Of a DNA stretch of 64,000 bases, positions 12,031-19,935 are shown in pieces. The stretch comes from Cyanobium sp. PCC 7001 (GTDB taxonomy: Bacteria; Cyanobacteriota; Cyanobacteriia; PCC-6307; Cyanobiaceae), in contig NZ_DS990556.1 of NCBI RefSeq assembly GCF_000155635.1, positions 734,416 through 798,415 of the forward strand. Direction: 5' to 3'. The notes beneath the pieces are model-generated. The model ran no database searches, was not told the origin of the DNA, and worked only from the letters and a program-made list of their open reading frames with translations. The translations under genes were made by a program, and so were the position numbers. Positions within the stretch are counted from its first letter, which is position 1, and the number at the start of each line of letters is the position of its first letter.

Positions 12031-12822
12031 TCAGGCGGCCAGCGCCGCCGCCAGGGCCCCGTCGCTATGCCAGCTGGAGATGCCTTCGCGGATCGGAACG
12101 ATCCCCAGCTCGGTTCGGAGCTCCTCGAGGTTCTGTTCCATCCGCAGCTCCCAGCTCACCGGGAAGAGGGGCTGAGCCGCCAGACCCATCTCCAGGCCCT
12201 GGCTGATCATGCGGAACACGTAGGCCGTGGTGCGGGCCTGCTCCCGCTCGCTCTCGAGATCCCCGATCGGGGTATCGGTGTGGAACCACGACATCAGGAG
12301 TCCGATCAGATCGGTGAAGGCCAGGCCGGGGTGGGAATACTGGGCCACGCTGAGGCTGATCACCCCGAGTTCGCCGAAGTTGTCGAGACTGAAGCCAGTG
12401 AGGATGTGGTGGATGTCGTGGGTGGCAAACACCCGGTAGTTGATGTAGTCGGCGTCGGTATCGAGGTTGTTGAAAAACGCGGGCTTGGGGAAGAAATTAA
12501 TGTCGTAGCCCAGAGTTGCCATCACCGTGCCGTAGGTGTGGCCGAGGCTGCCCTTCGGCATCGCCCGCAGGGCCTCGAGGTCGTAGGGGCCGCAGGACCG
12601 TCGCTCCTGCACCCAGGACCAGCTGGCCGGATCGCGCTCCAGGCGCGTGCGGCAAAGTTGCATGGGGCGGGTGTCCCGCAACCGGTGCGAAAGTGCGAAG
12701 ACGTTGTGGGCCGACTTGCCGGCCCCCAAGGCCAGATCGGCCAGATCGAGAAACTCCTGGATCGCCTCAGGGCTGGCAACCCGATCGAGGTAACGGAACC
12801 CCATCCGATGGCTGTAAACCAT
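12031..12822 (-). CDS. Coq4 family protein
   Basis: A 263-residue protein with the Coq4 metal motif HDxxHx(11)E: His135, Asp136, His139 and Glu151 in HDIHHILTGFSLDNFGE. In eukaryotes Coq4 acts in ubiquinone synthesis, and recent work assigns it the oxidative removal of the C1 carboxylate of the ring. Cyanobacteria make plastoquinone, not ubiquinone, so its role here is open. No signal peptide. ATG 12822 is used; a GTG four codons upstream is an alternative. It converges with clpB and sits downstream of an SDR gene on the same strand. Confidence 0.82.
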   Translation of the reverse strand: MVYSHRMGFRYLDRVASPEAIQEFLDLADLALGAGKSAHNVFALSHRLRDTRPMQLCRTRLERDPASWSWVQERRSCGPYDLEALRAMPKGSLGHTYGTVMATLGYDINFFPKPAFFNNLDTDADYINYRVFATHDIHHILTGFSLDNFGELGVISLSVAQYSHPGLAFTDLIGLLMSWFHTDTPIGDLESEREQARTTAYVFRMISQGLEMGLAAQPLFPVSWELRMEQNLEELRTELGIVPIREGISSWHSDGALAAALAA

Positions 12823-12860
12823 CAAAGTAGGCACAGAACCCCGGGAAGGCTGTCACCGCG

Positions 12861-13742
12861 TCAGCCTGCTGAAAGCTGCTCCAGCACTCCGGGGCTGGCG
12901 GGCGTCACGCCCAGGTCCAGCAGGCGCTGATTGCGGATGCGGCGGTTGGGCAGGCCGGTCCCGGCAGCAGGGGAGCTGGAGGTGGAACCGGCGGAGGCCG
13001 GATCGTCGGCTTCCCAGGTCACCGGCTCCAGGCCCCGGGCCGCGCAGACCCCATCCACCAGCTGCCGCAGGGTGACCGGCTGGCCGTCCACCACATTCAG
13101 CACCCCGCTGAAGCCCCGATCCACCACGCGGTCGATCGCCGCCACGGCATCGTCCCGATGGATCCAGTTGCTCCAGGTGCCGCCATCACCGGACCGCTGG
13201 CTGCCGGCCAGGCGGGCCAGGCGAGGTCCCAGCTCCCGACCTGGGCCATGCAGTGCCCCCAGCCGCAACACCGCTACCGCCAGCTGCCCGGCCGCTGCCT
13301 GAAGCAGCTGCTCAGCCTGCAGCAGCACAGCGGCATGGGCATCCCTCGGCTCGGGAGGGGTGGCCTCATCGATCCAGCCGCCGGCGGCATCGCCATACAC
13401 CCCGCAACTGCTCGTGTAGACGATCTGGCGCAGCTGGGGCAGTGCCGGCAGCAGCGCATGCAGGCTTCGGCCGGTATGGAGATAGGTGGCGGCGTAGGCC
13501 TCCGCGTCCACCTGCCGATCGCCCCTGGGGGCCAGGGTCAGCACCACCGCATCCGCTGCGGCCAGGGCCCGGGCCATGGCAGGCTGATCGTCTCCGCACA
13601 GCAGCTGGGCCCGACCCCCCAGCGCCTCCAGCTCCGGCAGCCGTTCCGGACGGGTGGTGGTGAGCACCAGGTCATGGCGGCCATACCAGTGGCGGGCCAG
13701 GGCCTGGCCGAGCCAGCCGCAACCGATGATGGTGATGCGCAA
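12861..13742 (-). CDS. NAD(P)-binding SDR/epimerase family protein
   Basis: A 293-residue protein with an N-terminal Rossmann motif IIGCGWLGQALA and a TSSCGVYGDAAGGWIDE segment, as in YeeZ-type SDRs that repair or reduce small metabolites. The usual YxxxK catalytic pair is not evident at the expected position, as is common in atypical SDRs. The start is TTG at 13742; no ATG is available before the Rossmann motif. It is 38 bases upstream of the Coq4 gene on the same strand, so the two may be co-transcribed. Substrate unknown. Confidence 0.75.
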   Translation of the reverse strand: MRITIIGCGWLGQALARHWYGRHDLVLTTTRPERLPELEALGGRAQLLCGDDQPAMARALAAADAVVLTLAPRGDRQVDAEAYAATYLHTGRSLHALLPALPQLRQIVYTSSCGVYGDAAGGWIDEATPPEPRDAHAAVLLQAEQLLQAAAGQLAVAVLRLGALHGPGRELGPRLARLAGSQRSGDGGTWSNWIHRDDAVAAIDRVVDRGFSGVLNVVDGQPVTLRQLVDGVCAARGLEPVTWEADDPASAGSTSSSPAAGTGLPNRRIRNQRLLDLGVTPASPGVLEQLSAG

Positions 13743-13829
13743 GGTGCTCGAGCCGGCACCCCGACCCTAAGAAGCCAAGGCATCGGCTCGATGCATTGAG
13801 CCGATGATTCCAGCCAGTGAGGCGAGCAG

Positions 13830-14669
13830 ATGACGGGAGCCGAGCGGCAGTGGCAGCTCAACCGGGAGAACTTCGAGGGCCGCTGGCAGGGGCCCACCCG
13901 TTGGTACGGCCGCAACGACGAGGGCGCGCTGGATCTGAAGAACCCTGAGCTGGAGCTGCCCCACAGCACCTACACGATCCAGTTCGACAGCCCCAGCAGC
14001 GGCAGCTGGCACGGCGTGGGTCTGCGCTTCGCTCCAGGCGGGGAACGGCGCATCCCCCTGGCGGCCCACACCTACAACCAGGGCGGCAGTTGCTGGCAGT
14101 TCCCCGGCGCCGGAGGGCAGTCGAGCCTCCAGGTGCCGGAGCCTCCCGCCGCCGGTGGGGCGGCCGGATCCCGCTTCGGCCATGAGATCAACCTGTTTCA
14201 GGGGCGCTCCCGCACCATGCTGGTGGCGTTGTGGCTGCCCCAGCCTGGTGCGCCGCAGGGCGCTCGTCCCTGGCGGCTGGATCAGCTGGCGGTCACTCCG
14301 TTTCGGTGCAGCCTGGGGCCCCAGGACCCGCCGCGCCCCGCCGTGGACCATCCCCAGGAGTTTCTGGAGCCGCTGAGCGGCTGGGTCGGGGAACGGGAGC
14401 GGCTGCAGCCGGGCCGCTGGCCGGAGCACGACGAGCCTGCCGAGGCCTGCGAAACCTTCGAGCCGGCCGGGTTCAACGCGGCCGGGCTCGCGGCCGGGTT
14501 CGCCGATGGCCTGGTCGCCTGCCTGCCCGAGTGGTTGCCCGAGGCGGCGTTCACGCTGGAGGTGGGGGCTCTGCTCGAACCGCACCTGTTCACGCGGATC
14601 ACCCTGCGGTTCAACGCCGCTGGCCAACTGGAAGCCTGGGAGCGGCGCCGCTACCGGCCTGCCGCCTAG
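13830..14669 (+). CDS. DUF3598-like (lipocalin-fold) protein
   Basis: A 279-residue soluble protein rich in beta strand. The start QWQLNRENFEGRWQGPTRWY resembles the opening of DUF3598/calycin-fold cyanobacterial proteins, where a Trp-Gln-Gly segment begins the barrel, and the latter half ends with strands such as FTRITLRFN. This fold is shared with phycobiliprotein lyases of the CpcS type, but I see no residue that proves a lyase role. ATG 13830 follows a gaggcgag ribosome site. It overlaps the 3' end of the convergent pterin dehydratase gene by 4 bases. Confidence 0.5.
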   Translation: MTGAERQWQLNRENFEGRWQGPTRWYGRNDEGALDLKNPELELPHSTYTIQFDSPSSGSWHGVGLRFAPGGERRIPLAAHTYNQGGSCWQFPGAGGQSSLQVPEPPAAGGAAGSRFGHEINLFQGRSRTMLVALWLPQPGAPQGARPWRLDQLAVTPFRCSLGPQDPPRPAVDHPQEFLEPLSGWVGERERLQPGRWPEHDEPAEACETFEPAGFNAAGLAAGFADGLVACLPEWLPEAAFTLEVGALLEPHLFTRITLRFNAAGQLEAWERRRYRPAA

Positions 14670-14953
14670 GAGGCGAGGGCATCGATCCGCCGCGCCAGCT
14701 CCAGATCCAGGTCGGAGAGTCCGCCGGTGTCATGGGTGGTGAGGGTCACCTCCACCCGGTTCCACACGTTGCTCCACTCCGGGTGGTGTCCCATCGCTTC
14801 AGCCACGAGCGCCACCTGGGTCATGAACCCGAAGGCGGTCACGAAGTCGGTGAAGCGCAGTTCGCGGCGGAGTTTTCCGTCCACGAGCTGCCACTCCGGC
14901 AGGGTGGTGGACAGGGCGGCGATCTGTTCGCTGGTGAGGGGAACGGCAGCCAT
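14666..14953 (-). CDS. 4a-hydroxytetrahydrobiopterin dehydratase (PCD/DCoH)
   Basis: A 95-residue protein of the pterin-4a-carbinolamine dehydratase family, usual length about 95-110. The active-site motif is present as EAMGHHPEWSNVWNRVEVTL (His-His-Pro-Glu and the later His of TTHDTGGLS). The enzyme dehydrates the 4a-hydroxypterin formed by aromatic amino acid hydroxylases; in bacteria without such hydroxylases it may serve molybdopterin or pterin recycling. No partner gene is adjacent. Confidence 0.92.
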   Translation of the reverse strand: MAAVPLTSEQIAALSTTLPEWQLVDGKLRRELRFTDFVTAFGFMTQVALVAEAMGHHPEWSNVWNRVEVTLTTHDTGGLSDLDLELARRIDALAS

Positions 14954-14994
14954 GGCAGCCAGCGCGGAGGTCTGCAGCCATGCTGGCGCAGGCT

Positions 14995-15399
14995 TCAGGC
15001 GCTGGGGCCGAACAGGATCGGTCGACGGGTCGGCTTGGCGTCCTCCTTCTCACTCCAGTAGATCTTGCAGGAGACGCTGCGCTCGTCCGGCTCGCCCTCG
15101 CGCCAGTAGTGCATGCGGGTGACCACCGAGCCCTCCGGGCGAAGCTTCTGGGCCCGATTGCAGGCATCCACTTCGGAGATGAAGGAGTTGAAGGTCTCGG
15201 AGCCGGTGCGGGGTTCCTCCTCCTTGGCCATGGGCGCTTCTTCCGCCATCGGCGTCTCCTCGGCCATGGGCGCCTCCTCGGCCATCGGGGCAACGGCGGG
15301 CGGCTCGCTCTCCTGGGCACGCAGGGGCAGAGCGGCCAGGCCCGCACCGCACACGGTGGCCAGGCAGGCAGCGAGGATCGGACGGGACAGGCGGACCAT
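14995..15399 (-). CDS. Secreted small protein with APMAEE repeats
   Basis: A 134-residue exported protein from ATG 15399 with signal peptide ILAACLATVCGAGLAALPLRA. The mature N-terminus holds four tandem copies of a hexapeptide close to APMAEE, which would be a flexible acidic linker. The C-terminal domain (about 70 residues) has two Cys (VDACNRA, VSCKIYW) that could pair. I do not recognise the family. An upstream ATG at 15504 would overlap the YjbQ gene and lose the signal peptide position. Confidence 0.6.
   Translation of the reverse strand: MVRLSRPILAACLATVCGAGLAALPLRAQESEPPAVAPMAEEAPMAEETPMAEEAPMAKEEEPRTGSETFNSFISEVDACNRAQKLRPEGSVVTRMHYWREGEPDERSVSCKIYWSEKEDAKPTRRPILFGPSA
15229..15294 (-). 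repeat. Tandem 18-nt repeat encoding APMAEE
   Basis: Nearly four copies of an 18-nt unit (plus-strand form ggccatgggcgcctcctc with variants) encode APMAEE, APMAEE, TPMAEE and APMAKE in the minus-strand protein. As the unit is in frame, copy number can change without disrupting the gene. Confidence 0.85.
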
Positions 15400-15487
15400 C
15401 AGCACAGCCGGCAGGTGGACGCAAGCTAGACCTGGCTGGCGGAAATGCCAGCACCCTGCTGACGATCGATCGGCAGGCGGTTTTGGA

Positions 15488-15946
15488 TCAACCGTCAGCT
15501 TCACCGATCAGATGCAGGCTCAGACGGCGCCGCTGCCCGGCCTGGCGGTGCTCCCAGAGATAGATGGCCTGCCACGTGCCCAGCACCAGCCGGCCGCTCT
15601 GGAAGGACAGCGTGAGGCTGGTGCTGGTCAGGGCGGTACGGATGTGGGAGGGCATGTCGTCGGGGCCCTCGTCGTTGTGGCGGTAGGGGTGCCAGCTGCC
15701 CTCACCCCCCAGGGGGCTCACGCCGTGCTGGGGCACGAGCGCCCGCATGAAGGTGGTGAGGTCCTGCAGCACCCGCGGATCGGCGTTCTCGTTCACGGTG
15801 AGCGAGCAGCTGGTGTGTTTCACACACAACAGGCAGATCCCAGTGTCCAAGCCGCTTTCGGTGACCAGCTCCTGAATGGCGGCGGTGATGTTGGTGAAGC
15901 CCTCGCCGGGGGTGTCGAGTGCAAGTTCACAGATCGTCTGACGCAT
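15488..15946 (-). CDS. YjbQ family protein (secondary thiamine-phosphate synthase type)
   Basis: A 152-residue protein of the UPF0047/YjbQ family, usual length about 140. The hallmark segment CLLCVKHTSCSLTVNENADP and the later SHIRTALTSTSL (here DDMPSHIR) are present. Family members can supply weak thiamine-phosphate synthase activity, but the natural role is unclear. The gene marks the last ordinary gene before the disrupted island; only 10 bases separate its start from the divergent recombinase remnant, so part of its own promoter region may have been replaced. Confidence 0.92.
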   Translation of the reverse strand: MRQTICELALDTPGEGFTNITAAIQELVTESGLDTGICLLCVKHTSCSLTVNENADPRVLQDLTTFMRALVPQHGVSPLGGEGSWHPYRHNDEGPDDMPSHIRTALTSTSLTLSFQSGRLVLGTWQAIYLWEHRQAGQRRRLSLHLIGEADG

Positions 15947-15956
15947 CGTCGGCCAG

Positions 15957-16278
15957 GTGGCGTTCAGCTACCTCCGAGTCTCGACCCTCCAGCAGGCCGG
16001 CAATGGCCGCTCTGGGCTCGACCGCCAAGGCGATGCCTGCCTGGGGTTCTGCGAACGTCACGACCTGACGCCGAAGCGAGACCCGCTGGTCCAGCGCGGC
16101 CTGTCGGCGTTTACGGCGGCCACCGCAAGCAGGGCCCCTTGGCAGCGTTCTCGTCGTGAAGGACCTGGAGCGCTTCAGCCAAGAGACCCCCAGCCTGGCA
16201 GAGCAGCTCGTGCAGCGGTTGTGGGACCACGACCAGGATGCATGTCTCACCAGGTTGTTCAGTCGAGCAGCTCTCTGA
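15957..16278 (+). pseudogene. Serine recombinase (resolvase-type) N-terminal domain, frameshifted
   Basis: The frame from GTG 15957 reads AFSYLRVSTLQQAGNG and GLDRQGDACLGFCERH, the start of a serine recombinase catalytic domain with the nucleophile Ser in YLRVST. Around 16100-16137 the homology moves to another frame, which continues LGSVLVVKDLERFSQETPSLAEQL to a TGA at 16276-16278; this matches the next part of the same domain (LVVxxLDRFSR). The DNA-binding C-terminus is missing. A frameshifted, truncated relic of a mobile element is the simplest reading. Confidence 0.75.
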
Positions 16279-16441
16279 GCCGCTGCAGTTGTCGATACGA
16301 AGCGGAGTCGACCGGAGATTGTTGTGAGCGGCAGCCGAGGACCAAGTGCGTCCTGTGTCGGTGATCGAGCTGACGTGACACCAACAACCGCTCCAGCGAT
16401 CGCTTTCGCCCCGGGAGGGCCGGATCAGCGACGGCCTGAGG

Positions 16442-16705
16442 GTGCTCCACTTCAAGCCGCTCCGCTACGACCGCTGGAGCCAGTCGCTGGAGGTGACGCT
16501 GGGGGAGTTGATGCCTGCCGGAGAGCCGCCGCTGCTCAAGCGCCGCAAGGAGCTCACCCGCGAGGAAGCGATCAAGCTCTGGACCCAAAAGCTGCAGGCC
16601 GGCTGGAAGGTTTTCCGCCGCAGTGGCAGCCAGCAAGGAACTGAGCTCCGACGGGCAGAAGCGTACCGGGAGTTTGACTCGCACTCAGCAGCGAGCCCTG
16701 GCTGA
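16442..16705 (+). pseudogene. DUF1651-like gene remnant
   Basis: The frame reads VLHFKPLRYDRWSQS, then LKRRKELTREEAIKLW and QKLQAGWKV, the pattern of DUF1651, a family found in many copies in picocyanobacteria and often near mobile regions. The usual N-terminus (a GWL-type opening) is not preceded by an ATG, and the C-terminus runs on about 35 residues past the normal end, so this copy is probably broken at both sides. It could still be made from GTG 16442. Function of the family is unknown. Confidence 0.5.
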
Positions 16706-16891
16706 GGAGCTGCTGCAAGAAGCACAGCCCTGCCTCGATACCCGCCCGAAGCAAGCGACCACCAACACCAGCCGAAGCAGCCATGCCAGCCGGCGTGTCG
16801 AAAGCGAGCCATACTGCGACGACGAATACGGTACAGTACTGTTTGGCCTGGTTGATGCCGGACCCAAGTCGTCCTTCGGTTGCTTTGTTCG
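16706..16891 (+). promoter_or_regulatory. Upstream region of the TetR/RdhA-like cassette
   Basis: This 186-base non-coding stretch separates the DUF1651 remnant from the TetR gene. It falls from high GC to a more balanced composition, marking the left edge of the foreign-looking block. It contains the palindrome at 16828-16842. No clear -10/-35 pair can be fixed by eye. Confidence 0.5.
16828..16842. promoter_or_regulatory. Candidate TetR operator palindrome
   Basis: ACGGTAC-A-GTACTGT is a 15-base inverted repeat (7+1+7) with one mismatch, and includes the perfect 10-base palindrome ACAGTACTGT. It lies 50 bases before the ATG of the TetR-family gene. Size, symmetry and position fit an autoregulatory operator. 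Binding is inferred, not shown. Confidence 0.55.
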
Positions 16892-17539
16892 ATGGTCCGC
16901 GCCGCAACCCCTCCCCGTTCTCGAATCCTCCTGGCGGCCAAAGAGCTCTTTTTCAGTCAGGGTTTCGCCAGGGTCTCGACTGATGACCTTGCCCAGGCTG
17001 CCTCGGTTTCCAAGGCGACGCTGTACCGGCACTTCGAGGGGCTCAATGGGGTTCTTCGAGCAGTCGTGGAAGCTGAGGTTGAATGCTTTGAGCAGGGTGT
17101 TCCAACTGATGTTGAGACAGAGGAAGAATTCGTTGAAGTCCTGATCAGTTTTGGTTCGAAGCTTCTGAGATTTCTCAATCAGCCTGAGATCATCAGATTC
17201 TCACAGTTGATGTTTGAAGAGGCGCGTTCACACCACGATCTCGCCAGAGATTTTTACTCCTGTGCCTATGGCCGAACACAAGATGATCTATCACGCCTGA
17301 TCCAGAAAGGCGTTGATCTTGGCTATCTGAAGTCAGAGCACAGTGCCAGTGATCTTGCTGAACAGCTTCTCGGGCTTTTGGAGGGTTTTGGATTCGTGCG
17401 CGCACTTCTTGGCTTGACCAGCCAACCATTTGAAAATCCCGAAGAAAAAAGCCGATCCTGTGTGCGCATCTTGTTGCACGGGCATGCAGGAAGCCCGAAC
17501 CTTCTCGATCGCACTTTTATTCCTGCACGAAAGCCATGA
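16892..17539 (+). CDS. TetR/AcrR family transcriptional regulator
   Basis: A 215-residue dimeric repressor type. The N-terminal helix-turn-helix is clear: RILLAAKELFFSQGFARVST, then DDLAQAASVSKATLYRHFEGL. The ligand domain (about residues 65-200) is helical and not assignable to a ligand. ATG 16892 is preferred to TTG 16880. Its stop overlaps the ATG of the next gene (ATGA), so regulator and Fe-S protein are translationally coupled. GC content is visibly lower than in the flanking chromosome, in line with acquisition as a cassette. Confidence 0.92.
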   Translation: MVRAATPPRSRILLAAKELFFSQGFARVSTDDLAQAASVSKATLYRHFEGLNGVLRAVVEAEVECFEQGVPTDVETEEEFVEVLISFGSKLLRFLNQPEIIRFSQLMFEEARSHHDLARDFYSCAYGRTQDDLSRLIQKGVDLGYLKSEHSASDLAEQLLGLLEGFGFVRALLGLTSQPFENPEEKSRSCVRILLHGHAGSPNLLDRTFIPARKP

Positions 17540-18894
17540 GCATTCACAAATTCGCGTCTCCAGCGTCGCTTGGCGATCGGTTGAACGACTACAGCAAGCT
17601 TCTGATGGTTCATATCAAGAGCAAGTCTTTCACCATTGCTGTCGCGATCGCCACCCACTCAGTATTCCCGCTCCTTCGCTTGCTGCAGCAGCGGAAGATC
17701 GACAAAGGCGAGACAATCTGGCTGGAAGACATGCCCGGTCCACCACAAAGTCAGGTTTTCCCTCACCTGTCATTTCAACCGGCTGATCTGACTCCAAATG
17801 CCGGGCTACTTCGAAGACGTGCTCGCCACATGAAAGTCGATTACCCAGCAGCGGATTATCCATTTGCATACCGGAAGACGCCACTTTCAGGCAATGTGAT
17901 CAATGGCTTGGGCGAGGAGGCTGCCCGCCAGCCTGACCATGTATTTTTCGGTGACTCCTACAAACGCGCCTGGGGAAAGCTGGACTGGTATTTCCAGGTT
18001 ATGGAGCCCACCTCAATTCACCAACAGATTGCACAAATCTTTTGGCAGGACGGAGGTCGCGTTGGAATTGTGGCGCGCAGAAACACCGCCCCTCCAGAGC
18101 CGTCAGATGCCGCCCTCCTTGTCAAAGAGGCGGCGAGGCGCTTCGGCGCGAGCCTGGTGGGCATCACCAAGATGGATGCAAGTTTTTGCTACCGGGACTC
18201 ATCGCCCGATTTCCAGTATGCGATCTCAGTGGCATGGCCTATGAATCGAGAAGAGATGCTGCACACACCGAGCCAGCGCTCCAATCGGGAGATCATGGAT
18301 GCCTACAGGCAGGTCAATCGAGTCGCGATCAAGCTTGCGAACTTCATTCGATCCCTGGGCCACCCAGCTCAGGCGTCGACCAATCTAGCCCCAGGCTCCA
18401 GCACTGAAGTGCTTCATGTTCCCATTGCCATTGACGCTGGTCTTGGCCAGCTCGGCAAGCATGGATCCTTGATCACTGCTGAATTCGGCTCCAATGTGCG
18501 CTTAGCCACGGTGCTGACCGATTTGCCCCTTGCGATCGATCAGCCGCGCGACCTGGGTGTTGACGACCTTTGCCGTAATTGCCGGATCTGCGAAACCAAT
18601 TGCCCGCCTCACGCTATTTTCTCTGAAAAGCAGACTGTGAGAGGCCAGAAGAAGTGGTATGTCAACTTTGACAAGTGCGCACCCTATTTTGCCGAAACAC
18701 GTGGCTGCGGAATCTGTATTGAGGTGTGCCCCTGGAGTGAGCCCGGAAAAGGTCTGGAGCTCACAAAGACCCTGCTTGCTCGCCGCCATGCTGTTACGGG
18801 CAGCGAGTCGGCAGCTCTGTCGGAATGGGGCCCCACCTGGGTGCAGAGAACAACAAAGCCCGGGTCGAGGCCCCCAGCTCCAGGGCTGCCGTGA
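17536..18894 (+). CDS. Reductive-dehalogenase-like corrinoid/4Fe-4S protein
   Basis: A 452-residue protein. The C-terminal half carries CxxCxxCxxxCP (Cys346, 349, 352, 356) and Cx9CxxCxxxCP (Cys381, 391, 394, 398), the two 4Fe-4S sites of RdhA and QueG. The preceding segment (PIAIDAGLGQLGKHGSLIT, FGSNVRLATVLTDLPL) and the middle NVAIKLANFIRSLGHPA-like helix match the reductive dehalogenase domain, in which cobalamin removes halogen from organohalides. No Tat signal or anchor gene is present, so it would be cytoplasmic, unlike respiratory RdhA. The last 25-30 residues look like read-through into flanking DNA. Substrate unknown. Confidence 0.78.
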   Translation: MSIHKFASPASLGDRLNDYSKLLMVHIKSKSFTIAVAIATHSVFPLLRLLQQRKIDKGETIWLEDMPGPPQSQVFPHLSFQPADLTPNAGLLRRRARHMKVDYPAADYPFAYRKTPLSGNVINGLGEEAARQPDHVFFGDSYKRAWGKLDWYFQVMEPTSIHQQIAQIFWQDGGRVGIVARRNTAPPEPSDAALLVKEAARRFGASLVGITKMDASFCYRDSSPDFQYAISVAWPMNREEMLHTPSQRSNREIMDAYRQVNRVAIKLANFIRSLGHPAQASTNLAPGSSTEVLHVPIAIDAGLGQLGKHGSLITAEFGSNVRLATVLTDLPLAIDQPRDLGVDDLCRNCRICETNCPPHAIFSEKQTVRGQKKWYVNFDKCAPYFAETRGCGICIEVCPWSEPGKGLELTKTLLARRHAVTGSESAALSEWGPTWVQRTTKPGSRPPAPGLP

Positions 18895-19078
18895 TCCAGC
18901 CACTCAGCACGGCGACAGCGCCTGTGCCATCGGCCTGGCGTTGCAGGCACAGCGCAAGCCGGCCCGGCTGCCTCGGTTGGGGTTCCACCTCGAGCACAGC
19001 GCCGTAGAAGCGGGGCAGATCGGCGGGCTGGTCGGCCGCCAGCGCGATCGAGCCCTTCACGTTCCTCACAGACAGCAT
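18794..19078 (-). pseudogene. VOC/glyoxalase-family remnant
   Basis: From ATG 19078 the minus strand reads GSIALAADQPADLPRFYGAVLEVEPQ, the start of a vicinal-oxygen-chelate domain (FYxxLLxVEP), then RQPGRLALCLQRQADG and a GWITAALELGA helix. A normal domain has about 120 residues; here the stretch between the first strand and QPRQPGRLAL seems deleted, and the C-terminal part is replaced by sequence antisense to the end of the RdhA-like gene. This looks like a resident gene cut by arrival of the cassette. Confidence 0.5.
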
Positions 19079-19643
19079 CCCAACAGATTGCAGACAGACT
19101 GCAGGGCCGTGCGTCCAACGGGCCTCAGGCCAGCCACCCACCCAACGAGATTGAGCTCAGGCCGCTCTTGGCGAAGTTGAAACGCAGCGGGCCCAGGTGG
19201 GGGGCACCTGAGCGCTGGGGTGCGCGCGACAAGCCCGGAGCGCATCGCAGCCGGGCCTGCTTCCAGCACCCGGGCCTGCTTCCAGCACATCGTGAAGAGC
19301 GGGGATGGTGGCCGGCAGCTCTCGAGGGAGCCATGCATGGCACGGGCAGCCACCTCCAGCGCAACGGCAGCTTCCCATCAGAGGTGGCCCGCGTCACCGC
19401 TCCAAGCTGGGCCGCCGCCGAGGGCATCGGGTCAGCCGGATCGGCGGGAGCGACCTCCCCGCGGGCGACTGGGTAGAGGTGCTGCTTGATCAGACCTCCT
19501 TCGGGAAGCGCTGAACCCGCGGGGCAGGGGCGGAGAACCGTCGCGTGATCCATCGCGGTGATCACTTGGTGAGAAGCAATCCGAAACAACAACCCGGCGC
19601 CACAGAAGGGATCACTGCCGGGCCGATAGCCTGTCAGGGCTGC
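19079..19643. other. Degenerate non-coding stretch
   Basis: No intact gene is supported here. A 19-base perfect tandem duplication (19251-19288) shifts the frame. On the plus strand one frame ends with LPAGDWVEVLLDQTSFGKR at a TGA near 19514, which resembles the C-terminus of a MoeA-like molybdopterin protein, and another frame nearby reads VTAPSWAAAEGIG; together these suggest the decayed 3' end of a gene, at low confidence. Confidence 0.4.
19251..19288 (+). repeat. 19-bp perfect tandem duplication
   Basis: The unit ccgggcctgcttccagcac is present twice with no spacer (19251-19269, 19270-19288). As 19 is not a multiple of three, the duplication would frameshift any gene across it, in keeping with a decaying region. 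Confidence 0.92.
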
Positions 19644-19838
19644 ATGGAGGCCTCTCTCTTGAACAAACTTGCAGGACCGTTGCGCAGAGCCTTGATCTAT
19701 GGAGTGATCAGCTATTCCGGGCTGGTTCTGATCAACAATGCAGAGCTGAACTTACCCAACATGTGGATCGCCTACCTGCCGATGTTCATCGGCGTGTATG
19801 TGCTCACGCTCTGGCTGGACAGGAAAGTGGGAAGCTGA
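19644..19838 (+). CDS. Small membrane protein, 64 residues
   Basis: From ATG 19644 the protein has two likely membrane segments: LIYGVISYSGLVLI and MWIAYLPMFIGVYVLTLWL, with a polar NNAELNLPN loop and a short basic tail DRKVGS. No family recognised. It is the first apparently intact gene after the disrupted island. Longer upstream starts exist but would add sequence with no coding character. Confidence 0.6.
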   Translation: MEASLLNKLAGPLRRALIYGVISYSGLVLINNAELNLPNMWIAYLPMFIGVYVLTLWLDRKVGS

Positions 19839-19935
19839 GGCTTTGATCACCTTGCTCATCTGGCACAGGTCTGGCACACGATGACGTCGTTGATGCCCTT
19901 TTTTCTTAGAGTTCAGTGACACACCGCCACCCAGG

